Shown here piece after piece: positions 37,906-49,627 of a DNA stretch of 64,000 bases; the stretch's first letter is position 1; every line of letters starts with the position of its first letter. The notes under the pieces were generated by a model. That model searched no databases and was not told where the DNA came from. It worked only from the letters and a program-made list of their open reading frames with translations. The position numbers and the translations under genes are program-made. The DNA comes from Paramacrobiotus metropolitanus (lineage: Eukaryota > Tardigrada > Eutardigrada > Parachela > Macrobiotidae): assembly GCF_019649055.1 (NCBI RefSeq), contig NW_026570265.1, forward strand, positions 496,001 to 560,000, written 5' to 3'.

Positions 37906-39471
37906 TTAAACAAAATCAAGAGACAATTTTTGGGATAGTGCCTGCCGTTGTGCTAGAGCCGTTCTCCACTGTTCTTCGGGAACTATGCTTTCTTTCGGAA
38001 CAGCTGCGGTCATTCTCTCAACATCGCGCAAATCCCAAAAGCCAGCTCCCATTCCGGCTAAAAGTGCTGCTCCAAAGCTGGTCATTTCAGTCATCGTCGA
38101 ACGTTCCAGTGAACCGTTAACCAAAGTGGCAACAATTTTGAGCATCAAGGAAAGCGATGACAAACCACCGTCCACTCGCAAGGGATATTTTACATGCACC
38201 AAGCGATTTACCAAGACTATCCGAAAGACGATTTTAAATGCTAATGCCTCCAAGACGAGGTATCTTTGAACTTCCAAAGGAATGTCATCTTCCGGTACAA
38301 CATTTCCCTCTGCAGATACAAAAACCCAGGGCCGATCGAGGAAGTACGGCAAACTACCGATGGCGGCGGGAAATTCTCGGCACTGCTCCAATCCCAGATC
38401 TTTCTCGAAACACTGCGTGACAATGCGACTGAATTCGTCAACCTGTGTTTCCGTCAGATAGACTGACGATTGCACATGGTCTAAAGTCCAGCCGATGATC
38501 GTATAGATATTGTTGGGCAGATCAAAAACCAATTTTCCTCCAGAGTTGACATTAAGGAAGCATCCAGTGCCGATGGTTAATTTGGCATCGCCCGGCTGCA
38601 CCAAAAAATGCCCAAATGCCGCGGCTTGCTGGTCAGCTACCATGCACGAGATCGGTCTTTTAAACCCAAAATAATTCTCGTCAATATGACCGAACTGTTT
38701 TGAAACTGTCGGAACCACTTCCGGTAGAACGGTCCGGGGAATATTAAACACCCATAAGAGCGGCCGACTGTAGCGTTTCGTGGCTGGATTGAACAGTCCG
38801 GTACAGCTGATCATTGAGTAGTCGACTTTAAAGGATTTTCCATTGGTGAACTTGCGCAGCACCCACGAGTCCAGCAGTGTCAGTCGGGCTTCCTTGTCTT
38901 TAATGGCCTGCTTCAGTCCCGGCACGTTGCGAATGGACCAGCCGAGTCGGGGAAGGATATGATTGGGACGGAAGTAGATGGCCGACATGATGATGGCGCG
39001 GTTCCAGTCGACGACGGTGGTGATGCCTTTGCCCAGTAAACGCACACAGCGGCTGACGAAGGAATGTGACCACGTCTGCGCGATATTGACAGCGCGCCCA
39101 TCTTTCCATGATATGAAGGGCTGATAGGGTTGACAGGAAATTGCATCACATGTCAGGAAGGTGCCGCGCTGCGACGTGATGCCCATGCAGGCCACGGTGC
39201 CGCAGTCAATGTAGTAATCGGCCAGACACTGCTCAATGACGGCCAATATGCGGGAGAACAAGATTTCTGGGTCAATCTCGAAGGATTTCAGCTGGGGATT
39301 ATGGACAGTGGGTGTCGGTTGGCGCGAGATTCCAACGAAAGCTAAACTTTTTTCTTTGACCTTTTCTCCCATTGTATTGGCATCACTTTCCACAATGCTG
39401 AATGCAGCGCATTTGATAAAGGTCGACCCAATGTCCAGAATGAGGATGTACCCGGGGTTGTCGTGCGCCAT
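37906..39471 (-). CDS. GK5: Glycerol kinase 5-like FGGY carbohydrate kinase, intronless
   Basis: A single uninterrupted frame of 521 codons from the ATG at 39471 (MAHDNPGYILILDIGSTFIKCA). An in-frame upstream Met at 39573 would add a hydrophobic, non-conserved leader, so the internal start is preferred. FGGY landmarks: N-terminal phosphate-binding LDIGSTFIKC, substrate region GITSQRGTF...FISWKDGRAV, WVLRKFTNG, TGLFNPATKRY, VADQQAAAFG, the second ATP-binding motif TIGTGCFLNVN, and C-terminal RVDGG and SFGAALLAGMGAGFW. Length and pattern match the GK5 branch (human 529) better than classical GK. Family members phosphorylate glycerol or related polyols with ATP; GK5's own substrate is less established. 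No intron is present, unlike most neighbours. One or two conserved positions in the C-terminal third look divergent (RIVLVNRLVHVKYPLRVDGG). Confidence 0.93.
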   Translation of the reverse strand: MAHDNPGYILILDIGSTFIKCAAFSIVESDANTMGEKVKEKSLAFVGISRQPTPTVHNPQLKSFEIDPEILFSRILAVIEQCLADYYIDCGTVACMGITSQRGTFLTCDAISCQPYQPFISWKDGRAVNIAQTWSHSFVSRCVRLLGKGITTVVDWNRAIIMSAIYFRPNHILPRLGWSIRNVPGLKQAIKDKEARLTLLDSWVLRKFTNGKSFKVDYSMISCTGLFNPATKRYSRPLLWVFNIPRTVLPEVVPTVSKQFGHIDENYFGFKRPISCMVADQQAAAFGHFLVQPGDAKLTIGTGCFLNVNSGGKLVFDLPNNIYTIIGWTLDHVQSSVYLTETQVDEFSRIVTQCFEKDLGLEQCREFPAAIGSLPYFLDRPWVFVSAEGNVVPEDDIPLEVQRYLVLEALAFKIVFRIVLVNRLVHVKYPLRVDGGLSSLSLMLKIVATLVNGSLERSTMTEMTSFGAALLAGMGAGFWDLRDVERMTAAVPKESIVPEEQWRTALAQRQALSQKLSLDFV

Positions 39472-39547
39472 CGTTACCACTTGTAGCACTATATATCGAT
39501 AAAAATACATAAAAACATTCGTGAGAATAATATTAATTTTCATATAT

Positions 39548-40046
39548 TGTTTAGCGGCTATCCACAGCAGCATAGCATGCGCCTCTGAAGAATGTTTTTC
39601 TGATTTGTGTTATTTGTAAACCTTCTTTGTTCTAAGCTCATTCTGAATTCGAAATCAGTAACAATAGTTGGGCTTTTTATAACCAATAAGGCATAAACTG
39701 CCAAATCTAACAGAGAAAAACTCCGAAAAAAAATTTAAAAGCAAAAATATGAAATAAAATTTTGCAGTTTTATCTTTTCATGGCCGGCTGTATCTATAAA
39801 TATAGACTGTAGCCAATACCAAGCTGCAGACTTTAACACTCGTAAACACAAACATTTTCTCAACAAAAATCGAAGCAATATAAAATCCCAAATTTCGCAC
39901 TTCCGCTACAGCTAGGGTTACAGACTTCAAATTCCAACTGATGTCCGAATGAACTTTTTAGAACAAAGAATGTTTACAAATAACAGAAATCAGAAAAACA
40001 TTTTTCGGAGGCGCATGCTATAGTGCTGTAGACAGCCGCTGAACTT
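39548..40046. repeat. Inverted-repeat element just upstream of GK5
   Basis: Bases 39548-39665 recur in reverse complement at about 39930-40046. Shared blocks include GCGGCT, TAGCATGCGCCTC, the 'aatgtttttctgatt' block and the 'ttctttgttcta' block, with about 10-15% differences. The arms flank an AT-rich centre of about 260 bases. No coding capacity. It ends about 75 bases before the GK5 start codon, so it probably lies in that gene's promoter or 5' UTR. Fits a MITE or foldback element; no clear target-site duplication. Confidence 0.75.
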
Positions 40047-42131
40047 CTGAACTGTTACAAATAATCAACGTGTGCAAAAGGAAAGTCGGCACAGAATCGC
40101 TAAAATAAAACCTGTTGCTTTGGTGGAAATTCACGGATGACCAAGAGTTTTCAAAACTAACAGCGAGTTAAAACTAGCAGTTATTGTTCAGAAGTTTTTG
40201 ATGCTCACCCAGTTATGGGAACGTCGTAGAATCCGGTAGAAATTCAGGGATAAATCATTAAACACCTTTGTCAATAGAGTACTTTGCACGGTAGCCGATA
40301 TATATATCGATCATAATAGGATCAACTGCATTGTATGGGAAGACATGGCGTCATTTTTATATAATGAAGGTGAAGCACACTCCAATAACTCCGGTTTACC
40401 AAATAGCTACAAATTTCCATCCATCGACCCGAGAGACGTAACTGAACGGAGCGATTAATAATCCATCTAACAAAAGTTTGATATTGGTAAACAAACCACG
40501 AATTTGCTGATAAGCCAACCCGGTTATGGAATCTGACGACGTTTAATTATCTGTAGCACACTCGCTTGGCATACTCTCGATCAAAACTTCACTAACATTT
40601 GTAAACTCATTTGAAACTGCGTTCATTTTGACAACAACGAAGTACTTATGTTGGTACTGTACATTGTCGTAAAATTTGAATTTTTTGCTACTGATTTATG
40701 GCGCAGGAGTACGTATTCACTTTGGCTAGTGGAAAATTGATGTGCGAGTGGTTTGCAGAATTGCGTAAACTTACAACGAATGAACTAGCCGGACTTATAA
40801 CCGGTACATACAGCGTGGTAAAGCCAAGTTGATACTGCTGCCTTCTTAAATTTTATTAATTTTACTGCGCACAATCTTTCTTCCAAATATGTTCATACTG
40901 GTAGCCATTAGCTTTGATAACACTTTTAATACGAGACTTTACCACACTGTACTACAAACCGGCAAAGTATGGTTACGATGCCTTTACTCACAACGTGAAA
41001 AGCGACACAAAGGTTATGAATGTGGAAGCCGGAATTGCAACTTTTTACGATGTAAGTTAATGGTAAGAAGCACGTGGCTCAGATTTCATAATCCCGCGCC
41101 AGTTCATGTAAGTACAGTACTTGTGGTAAAATGAAAACTGCATTCACGCAAAACTCGTGCGGTGTGTTGCAATCCTAAAATTAATGTTCAATGCAGTCAT
41201 ACCTACGATACTCGGATGAATGGAGTAATATGGTGGACAAGCGCAGAATTTAACTGGCACACTACACATTTACATTTATTCTGAAAATAAACATAATAAA
41301 CGCCAAGTTTTTTTGTACAATTAATACAAATTTTAAAGCGCTGCTGAACATGATCATATTACGTCCCGTACACATTCCCAAAATTGTTGGGCCTCTTGCA
41401 AGCACTGTGCTTAATGCTTATGAATTATGATTATACAATGATTCCTGAACTTTTTTAATCCATGTAAATATGGGAAAAATTAGATTTTTCACTAAAACTA
41501 AGTTCCAAAAATCTGTCGAATGTAGCCTGGATTTCAACGTTCTGATTTTACACGCATACGTTTTCTTGATTAAACTGTCAAGATTATACGGATTTTCTTA
41601 TCAGTGTTGTTACCTCTTTACAACTGTGATTAGATTTCAAAAATTTAAGCAGTATACAGCTAACAGAAACCGCACTTCCAATCCACTCAAACCATTTTAT
41701 GCTATACGTAGCTCATTTCAAGCGTTCTTTTTCGATCATGCTGACTTTTCAACCTTTCACGCAAATACCATGTATGCATTTATATTAAAGAAAAACATTT
41801 AAAAGGTGGCAACACAATGCTGCGTTTACACTGACTTGTACCGTATCTGCCAGCCAAATGCCAAACGGGTCTGCACAATTTGCTGCCGGACAAACGAAAT
41901 AAAAATGGAAAAAAGACTGAAACAGTCAACAACTCAAAACGCAAAATTATAGACTTATAACTAACTTAACATCTACACCGATAATACAACCCTTAACCCC
42001 CAGACAGCAAATGCACAATGGTATACGAAAATCCACATATAAAAGAATAAAGTATAAAAATTGGGGAGAAACTAAGGCTTCGACCTAGAGACATAATAAC
42101 CAAGTTGCTGTAAGGGCAAATTACTGTCGCG
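40047..42131. other. 2.1 kb intergenic, no gene recognised
   Basis: AT-rich. Open frames such as 40889-41134 and 41470-41802 lack recognisable domains or splice context. The TBL1 3' UTR must start at 42131 and run to lower coordinates. Confidence 0.4.
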
Positions 42132-44186
42132 TTACATCTTCCGCATATCAAGGACAACAACCGAACCGTCCGATCCACTGGCAGCCAACTTGTCGCCCCG
42201 ATGATTCCAACATACTTCGAAGATTCCACCCGTACTAGTATACTGCTGAACCAGTGCACCGGTTTGCGTCGACCAAACATAAATATGCTTATCGAAAGAT
42301 CCCGAAGCCAGCAAGCGCGCATCGGGACTGAATGCAACGCTATAAACAGGATCGGAATGTCTGCTTAGCGTATGGATGCAAATACCCTGCTCCACGTCCC
42401 AGATGCGAATAGTCTAGAACGTAAAAATAATTGTACAGATTCTGAAAAGTATTTATCGACAAATGTTGCCCATGGATAGGCGTTCCAGTAAGCACATCGG
42501 CATTAATTTTATTAGAAATTCCGCATTCATTTCGAGAATAACACATTAATCGTGTTACAGGAGATTTCAAACAGCTGGCTCACTCAATCGATCTATGGTA
42601 GCACAAAATTTATCACGTACCGTATCGAACGATGCGCTAGCTAGCATAACGTTGCAGTTGGGATTCTCCGTTCCAGGTCCGGATGGACTCCACTTAATAG
42701 TATAAATCTCCTTTCTGTGGGCTTGCAGATCATGAATTGCGTTAGCACTATCCATACTCCACAGTTTCAGGGTCTGGTCATCGCTGCAAGATGCCAATAA
42801 GCGACCCTGCAATGGCGAAAGTTGTAGCGTGTCTATCTTGTTTCTACACATGGCACTGCGTTAATAGGTAGGTAGTGCTTAGGTACATTTAGCGTACATA
42901 TGTCGTACCAAGGCACTTTTCAATATACATGTACCTGAGGATCCCATTTAATAGCGTTTACTTCGTTGACATGGCCACGGAATGCTTTTAGTGGCTTGTC
43001 GTTGTTGAGTCGACAAACATAGATGCACTGGTCCGTAGAACACGATGCGAACGTCTTATCGTCTTTCCAATCGACATCCAGCGCCGGAGCATTATGGAAG
43101 GCGAACTGCTGCTCCTTTTTGCCTTCCGCTGCATTCCAAATAATGGTGGTTTTATCAACACCCGCGCTCAAAATGTGCGATCCGGTTTTATTCCATTTTA
43201 AAGCAAATATGGGCCCCTTATGGGCACCTAATGTGCTTTTCAGTTCTCCGTTGTTAGTCCATATCCTCGCAAAACCATCATACGATCCTGCAATGATATC
43301 AAACCACTTGCACAATGCAATACACAAAATTTGCGAAATATTTTTAAAAAAATATTAGTTGCATATCATATTTCACCGCCTTTCTTCTCGGTCCATGCAA
43401 ATGCGTTCTGCTCAGTAAGGATTCACACGCACCTGTACATAAACACTGGCCTTCCTTATTCCAGTCTAACGAAGTCACGTCATGAACACCTTTCTGTGTT
43501 TCAATTTGCTGCGCATTAGGTTTCCGCTCAGCGTGCCACAGCGTGACGCTTTTCGCAGGATCATTTGGATTCACCAAATCCCAAATACGCGCTGTACTGT
43601 CACCGGATCCCGACGCTAATAAATCCATCTTAGGATTCCATGCGCAGATAAATACTTCCGATTCATGGCCGCGGAGAAATTTAGCCCGCGTAGGAGAAAT
43701 GGTTGTCTCCATTTCTTCCTTGCTCTTTTCCGTCGCCGCCACCGTGGCTGCACTCTGTCCCGCTTCTTCTCCCATAACCATGGTGCGCCCTTCTTTAGGC
43801 GTTCGATGGGGAGGCTCCTCACTGCCACGACGGCCCTCAGAACGCTCGGACGAATTGTTGGGATGCTGTGGTCTTGATTGGGACTGTTCTTGTAAGCGCT
43901 TCTGGCGGTTGGCAACCAACACGGGAGATACGGCTTCTATCAGCGATAACTGATCCTCTTCAAAGGTAGCAGCATTCGTATTCGTCGCCACCGCGATTTC
44001 GCATTCAACAAACTGTATTCCTTTCTGAATGATTTTAATCAGAGCTCCCGGGGACATATACTGGGTATTAATACTGGTTTGGCTCGCGCGGCTCTCATGC
44101 ACAAAATTAAAAGCTGTGTGCGTAAATCCAGATTCGATCAAATACTGATAGATCAGAAGATTAACCTCTTCGCTTGTCATTGACAT
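42132..44186 (-). CDS. TBL1: TBL1/Ebi, WD40 subunit of the NCoR/SMRT corepressor complex
   Basis: Four exons (44186-43433, 43287-42935, 42806-42621, 42413-42132) join in phase to 524 residues; TBL1-type proteins are about 510-580. The N-terminus [23 protein letters not shown] is the LisH domain; [19 protein letters not shown] is the F-box-like segment. A charged linker follows, then eight WD40 repeats from [16 protein letters not shown], including the TBL1 signatures [56 protein letters not shown] and [15 protein letters not shown]1 tethers histones and corepressors and recruits ubiquitin ligases at repressed promoters in the nucleus. The ATG at 44186 was chosen over an upstream in-frame Met because it starts the LisH exactly as in the family. 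Confidence 0.97.
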
Positions 44187-45884
44187 TTTCTGGACGAGCA
44201 GGTATGTCCAAACAAAAGACAATGACGAAGTCAAAGAACGCCAGCTATAGTTACGGATTTGGTTCTCGATGCGCCACCAAAACACAGAAGACCAGCAAAT
44301 CCCAATTGAATTGCTGATTTTAGATCGATGGCATCATCTTATCTGAAACGGGAAATACCATACGCAGAGAATACCGAACAGAAGAGGCAGCAACCGTATG
44401 CACAAATACAGTTCCCTAGAAAAAAGTGCAAACTATACTTGAAATCAAATTCCGATTTCCAAAATTCTAAAATATCCTCCCGTGTGTAAAACAGTTTGCA
44501 GTAAGCAATCGCATCCATAAGTCAGGCCAATGCACACAAAGCAAAGCACAGCGATCTTTCGGAATATGTCGGTCATTTATGCCTATAGTATGAGTGCAAT
44601 ATTTAATGTAGCAGTGGAGCAATTTTATTGATTTATTAATTGTTGATTATTTATTTGAGCGAAAAGTGTGTTCACAGGTTGTTTTCTTTGTATTCTTTTC
44701 ATTCTCCATTAAATTTTTTATGCATAGTCTGGAAAAATGCAGAATAATTACAGTATCAGGCAAAAGAAATGCTTTTAATTTTTCTTTCAGGATTGTGCTG
44801 TTAGTAGCATAGCCGCCTATGGAGGATTTCCATAGGCGGCTATGTTAACCGCAGAGGCTCATACTGCATTACCCTAAAGAAGAAACAGAAAACATTTATT
44901 TTGCCTAATACTATGTATTATTCTGCATTTTTTAAGACTATACATAAAAATTTAATGCAGGATTGAACAAAGTTATGAATTTTCAAAGATTTACGTTAAA
45001 ACAGCCTGTGGCATGGGCCACCGCACGCGTGCTTCTGTTACGTTGTCGCTCGACAACCGGAGGGTCCACAAATGGTGCAATGCCAGTAAAATCAGCAATA
45101 AAATTGCTTAAAACGCCACTGCTGCACAATAACATAGTACTGCACACATAGTATACGCTTACGCCAAAGTGTGCACCTTACATTGCTGTAGTGCAGTGGC
45201 CATACAATAATGGCAAAGCGTCTGCTATCTAAAATTGCATAAACACCTATGATTTACAACTTCAGTAGATTCTCTGTTAAACTGCAAAGTAACAGCAAAA
45301 GGACTGTTCTATTGTCCGAAAATACGAATATGAACTCTTTCGAAATCCCACTCTAAAATGCCAACTGGGCCGGAAATGGGTTACCCGCTCTACATTTGAA
45401 TTTTGAACTAATATAACAGCAACGAGGCGATACCAAATTCATAAAATTATATACAAAATTAACAAATTTTTATAGTGTCGGAAATTGTTTGGATATTGGA
45501 AAGAGAACACATTGTATGGATTATTTCAATCTGTATATTCCTATTTAGGTGAGTAACAAGTACAGTACTCAAAACTTGACGAGCGCAATGCCAAAAAACA
45601 AATGCAGAAATACGCAAAAAAATACAGTATTACTGCAAATGCAGATTCTATCAAACACTCAACAGCGAGGAAAAGCCGCGAAATTTCTGAATTCAGGATT
45701 CTGGTTTTTTAGTATAGTGCTAGCAAGTCGAGCTGTACACAAAGGTTAGAATACTACCGGTGAACTGAACAGCACACATGTCCTTCCACCACAAATTCGC
45801 AATCCAGTGACATAGACATGCTAAAACTCAGGATAAAATGCACACTCCGGTTCAATGCCGGCAAAATTAGAACGCTCAATGACT
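44187..45884. other. 1.7 kb intergenic with a perfect 16-bp hairpin
   Basis: Upstream of TBL1. At 44808-44844 a 16-base arm (CATAGCCGCCTATGGA) is followed by a 5-base loop and its exact complement. No other structure and no gene recognised; frames near 44963 and 45549 look like chance. Confidence 0.45.
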
Positions 45885-46220
45885 CTATGCTTTTCCTCTT
45901 GCGACCAACTCTTGTTCCGCCAATGTCTTCTCAGTTTCATACACCATATCCGGCTCGGGCGCCTGCACTGGTTCCGGCGGAGGAAGCACCTGTCCACCGC
46001 GCTTATAGTACTCCAAATTATAGAAGACGTAGACGGGAATGGATATCATTCCACAGCACATAAATGCCCCCAATGCCATCTTTTCAGCAAAAGGAATTTG
46101 AACTTTAGGCGGCATCGGGATGACATGCCCCCATCGAGGATGAATGTTACGGGCGGACTGTGCCGTGATCAACTGTCCTGCCTTCAGAATGTGCGCAGAG
46201 CGCACGACGAAATTCAGCAT
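45885..46220 (-). CDS. Small single-pass mitochondrial-type membrane protein, COX8-like
   Basis: A 111-codon frame from the ATG at 46220. The first 45 residues (MLNFVVRSAHILKAGQLI...ARNIHPRW) are Arg/Lys/His-containing and almost free of acid, like a mitochondrial presequence. Then come MPPKVQIPFAEKMALG, a hydrophobic segment (AFMCCGMISIPVYVFYNL) and EYYKRGG. The PP-x-EK-helix-NLEYYK layout resembles cytochrome c oxidase subunit 8, which is likewise short and single-pass. Unusual is a 35-residue Pro/Glu-rich tail after the helix that COX8 normally lacks. An alternative is another small inner-membrane subunit. An in-frame extension upstream to 46271 exists but lacks support. Confidence 0.55.
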   Translation of the reverse strand: MLNFVVRSAHILKAGQLITAQSARNIHPRWGHVIPMPPKVQIPFAEKMALGAFMCCGMISIPVYVFYNLEYYKRGGQVLPPPEPVQAPEPDMVYETEKTLAEQELVARGKA

Positions 46221-46854
46221 CTTTCGGACGTAGGAACAACTGACCTGTGTAATTACGCTAATCAACAACACATTCGTTATCAGGCCTCCGAAGTAAGCAC
46301 AATTTCAAATTGATGCACACAGTATTACATTCTGTTTTTTGATTAACATCTACTATCTATGTACATTTTTAGCACAACTTGCACAGTACCCGTGCTGCTC
46401 CTACAAAAGACCTGACATTATGATATCTACTATAGCTCACGTGCAGACAGATTTAGTATATACGAAACAAGGTGGAACAAGACTTACTTGACAGAGGAAT
46501 AGGATTCCCTAAGAAAAATTTTATAAATTTGTATTAGTTTATTTATAATTAATATCTATACTAATTCTTGCAGTGAAGAAGATCAGCGGGTTAGGACGGA
46601 CGGGCCCCAAACTTTTTTGCTTTCAGCAAGCGATGATGTGACAAACAAATCAAGTTCACTTACCGAAACAAGAATTTTTACAATCTCGCTCAGCTTGACA
46701 ACAACAATTGCTAATTATGCCTCTTCTTTCGGATTCTGATTCAAGAAACAAAAACAAAACTTTCACTGGAAATTTTGAAAAAAGGACGCTTTGATTTTCA
46801 AATGTAAGATCCTACAAGACTTTTACACCCAGAGGCCATGTGTTGGAGAAATGA
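46221..46854. other. Intergenic, no gene recognised
   Basis: 634 bases between the small mitochondrial-type gene and the palindrome. Nothing recognised; presumably includes the small gene's promoter. Confidence 0.35.
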
Positions 46855-49232
46855 CACAAAAATTTTGGGCACCCAGTGCACCGTAGACTCTATGGTATAC
46901 GAAAAACCGCCCCAGAAAACGACTACCAATCCGGCTCAATACCAACTATCCAATCCGAATTGCGCACAGTGGTCAGTACCCTAGATTATCAATCGCTCTA
47001 GTTGCTTTAATTCTAGTATTTATTACCTGTGACTATCAATGAAAATTCATTCGAAATAAAACTTTTTTTCCTGGATAACAACCTGATCCTTATTAGCTCA
47101 GATAAGATATCAGCCACAACTGCTTTCAAATTTTCCGTTAGCTGACAAGCTAAAAAGCGGCGAAAAGGAATATTCGTTGCAAAGATTATGAATGTTTTTG
47201 TATCATAATATTTTTGTAGAGTGATATGCATAGGTAACATAGGTTATGATAGTATGCAGAATATCAAATTTTCGATTACTTGGCGTGAAACAATTAAACA
47301 TTTTGTCTCATTTATCCTGATAAATTTTATTATGCTGTGCAGGAACGAAAGCAGCATATGTATTCTATGTCACAAAAAGCAAAGTTTTTACTACAGGCTA
47401 TACATTGAGGTGTACTGCAGGCTGTACATTAAGCAGTACTCCAAGCTAAACATTAGGATGTACTACAGGCATTCCAACTTACTAAACGTACTGTACTACA
47501 GGTTACACTACTAAAGGTTAAACTACGGGCAGTACACCAAGTTGTACCGTGGGCTGCACTACAGGTTGTACTACAGGCAGTACATCAGGCAAACGAGCAA
47601 AGAAACGAGCACGCCGGACTATTGCCATGAAGCAGAAGATATCAGCTAAGCATCCAGAATATTTTTTTAATTTGGTTTATTCACATTCAGAAATAATGCA
47701 AAGCGTAAAACTAAAATTCGGTAAACCGAAAGCCTGGATACATGTTTGATTCACAGAATTAAAAATTTAAGCAGAACATCAAATTGATTAATGTTTGTTG
47801 GCTGTTTATGATATCGGTTTGTAAGTTTATTTATCTAGAAACAATTAAAATCTAAGGTTTTCCGACTAATCATTCACGTATCCCAGCAAAAAAATTCAAA
47901 CTTTTTTCAGTTAAATGCATATTGCTTATCTTCGCTTTTTTGCTTGTCGGTTATAGGGAAATGCGAAAAAATTTTGGCTGATATTTGATCTTAGTTAATG
48001 ACATATTAAGTTTTTATCCAGAAAAATATTTGTTATTTTGATTTCATTCTAATTGTGTTAAATGTTGCAAGTAGTAACCGCTTAAAAGAAGTAATTGCTA
48101 GAACAAAGTCGTAAATGGAGAGAAGAATACAACCTGTAGTGTTTAGTATTGATTTTTTTGCGAAAAATGTTAATAGAGTATTTGGTATTTCGGGAATAGA
48201 TGTACCTTAAAAATTAAGATGTATCACTTCAAACAAACTTACAAACCAGTATCATTAACCAACGACAAACATTAATCAATATGATGCACTGCTTAAATTT
48301 TTAAAGTCTTAAATTTTATGAACCAAATATGTATCCGGGCTTTCGGTTTACCGAATTTTATTTTAACGCTGTGCATTATTTTTAATGTGAATAAAAACAT
48401 TCAGGATGCTTTGCTGATATCTTGTGCATTACGACCATAGTCCGATGTGCTCCTTTTATTTGCTCGTTTGTTTAATGTATTGCCTGTAGTACAACCCATA
48501 GTGCAACATAGTGTACTCCCTGTAGTTCAACCTTTAGTGTTACTGTTCCTGTAGTGCAGTACGTTTAGTCAGTGGGAATGCCTGTAGTACAGCCTAATGT
48601 TAGCCTGCAGTATTGCTTGAGGTACAGCCTGCAGTACACCTCGATGTATGGCCTGAAGTGAAAACTTTGCTTTTTGTGACATAGAGTACATATGCTGCTT
48701 TCGTAGTCGCATAAAATACTGTCGTCATTTTCCTGCACACCAAAATAAAATTTATCAGGATACATGGAACGGAGTATTTAATTGTTTCTCATCGAGTAAT
48801 CAAAAATCTAATGTTATGCAGTTTATCATCACCTATGTATATGTATATCATTACCTATGTATATCACTCTACAAACAAATTATGCTATTAAAAAAATCAT
48901 AATTTTTTGAATTAATATGCGTATTCCTTCTCGTCGCTTTTTAACTTGTAGGCGATTGGAAAATGTGATAGCAGTTGTGGCTGATATTTTATCTCTGCTA
49001 AGGAAATATCAGGTTCTTATCCATAAAAATGTTAATTTCGAATTTTTTTAATTGATAGTCACAGGTAATACACGCTAGAATTAAAGCACTAGAATAATTA
49101 ATAATCTGGATTACTGATCACTTTGCGCAATTCGGATTGGTTGGTTGGTAGTGAGCAGGATTGGGTAGCCGCTTTCTAGGGCGGTTTTTTCTTATACCAT
49201 AGAGTCTACGGTGCACTGGGTGCCCAAAATTT
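46855..49232. repeat. Large imperfect palindrome (two ~1-kb inverted arms) with decayed repeat-coding sequence
   Basis: The left arm, about 46855-47835, recurs in reverse complement at about 48235-49232, with a roughly 400-base unique centre. Matching landmarks: the outer 'gtgcccaaaattttt-tgtg' block, 'catagagtctacggtgcac', 'attacctgtgactatcaat', 'gatatcagccacaactg', 'tatgtcacaaaaagcaaag' and 'aaattcggtaaaccgaaagcc'. Arms have diverged by substitutions and indels. Inside each arm a run of degenerate 12-base units (actacaggctgt-like, 47385-47587 and its mirror) encodes Thr-x-Gly-Cys tetrapeptides. A basic stretch follows (KRAKKRARRTIAMKQKIS) ending at a stop at 47749. Both copies carry stops in the repeat. 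Either a foldback transposon or an inverted duplication of a decayed gene. Confidence 0.8.
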
Positions 49233-49347
49233 TTGTGTGGAGAAATGTGTGTGGAATATTGGGAACCTGCATGGTAGCCATCTCCTGTACTACAGTTATA
49301 GGGTTTTCTCACAGGGAGCTTTGACGGTTTCTCTTTTCTTTTACTAC

Positions 49348-49627
49348 TGTTACACGTGGTGGCGTGTATAACGGTCCCGTAATGGGAAGATCAGACGGAA
49401 AAGACAAACGGGAATAAAACTGCGGTTTTATTCGTATACAAAAACATCATCGGAAGGCACAAATCTGCGCGAATGGTAATGCGCAGGAAAATCGTAAAAG
49501 TCAGGGAAAAAATCAGGAGAAAATCAGAATGATATCATAATCGAAAAAAAACACTCAACTCGATCGGATATGCCGATGAGGAGAAACAGAACAGGGAATC
49601 ACATCCTATGCGTCGTCTACTCTCACA
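49348..49627 (-). repeat. 3' LTR of the Gypsy element
   Basis: 280 bases, TG...CA ended, identical by eye to the 5' LTR. On the minus strand it contains AATAAA (49432-49427), a candidate poly(A) signal. Confidence 0.95.
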
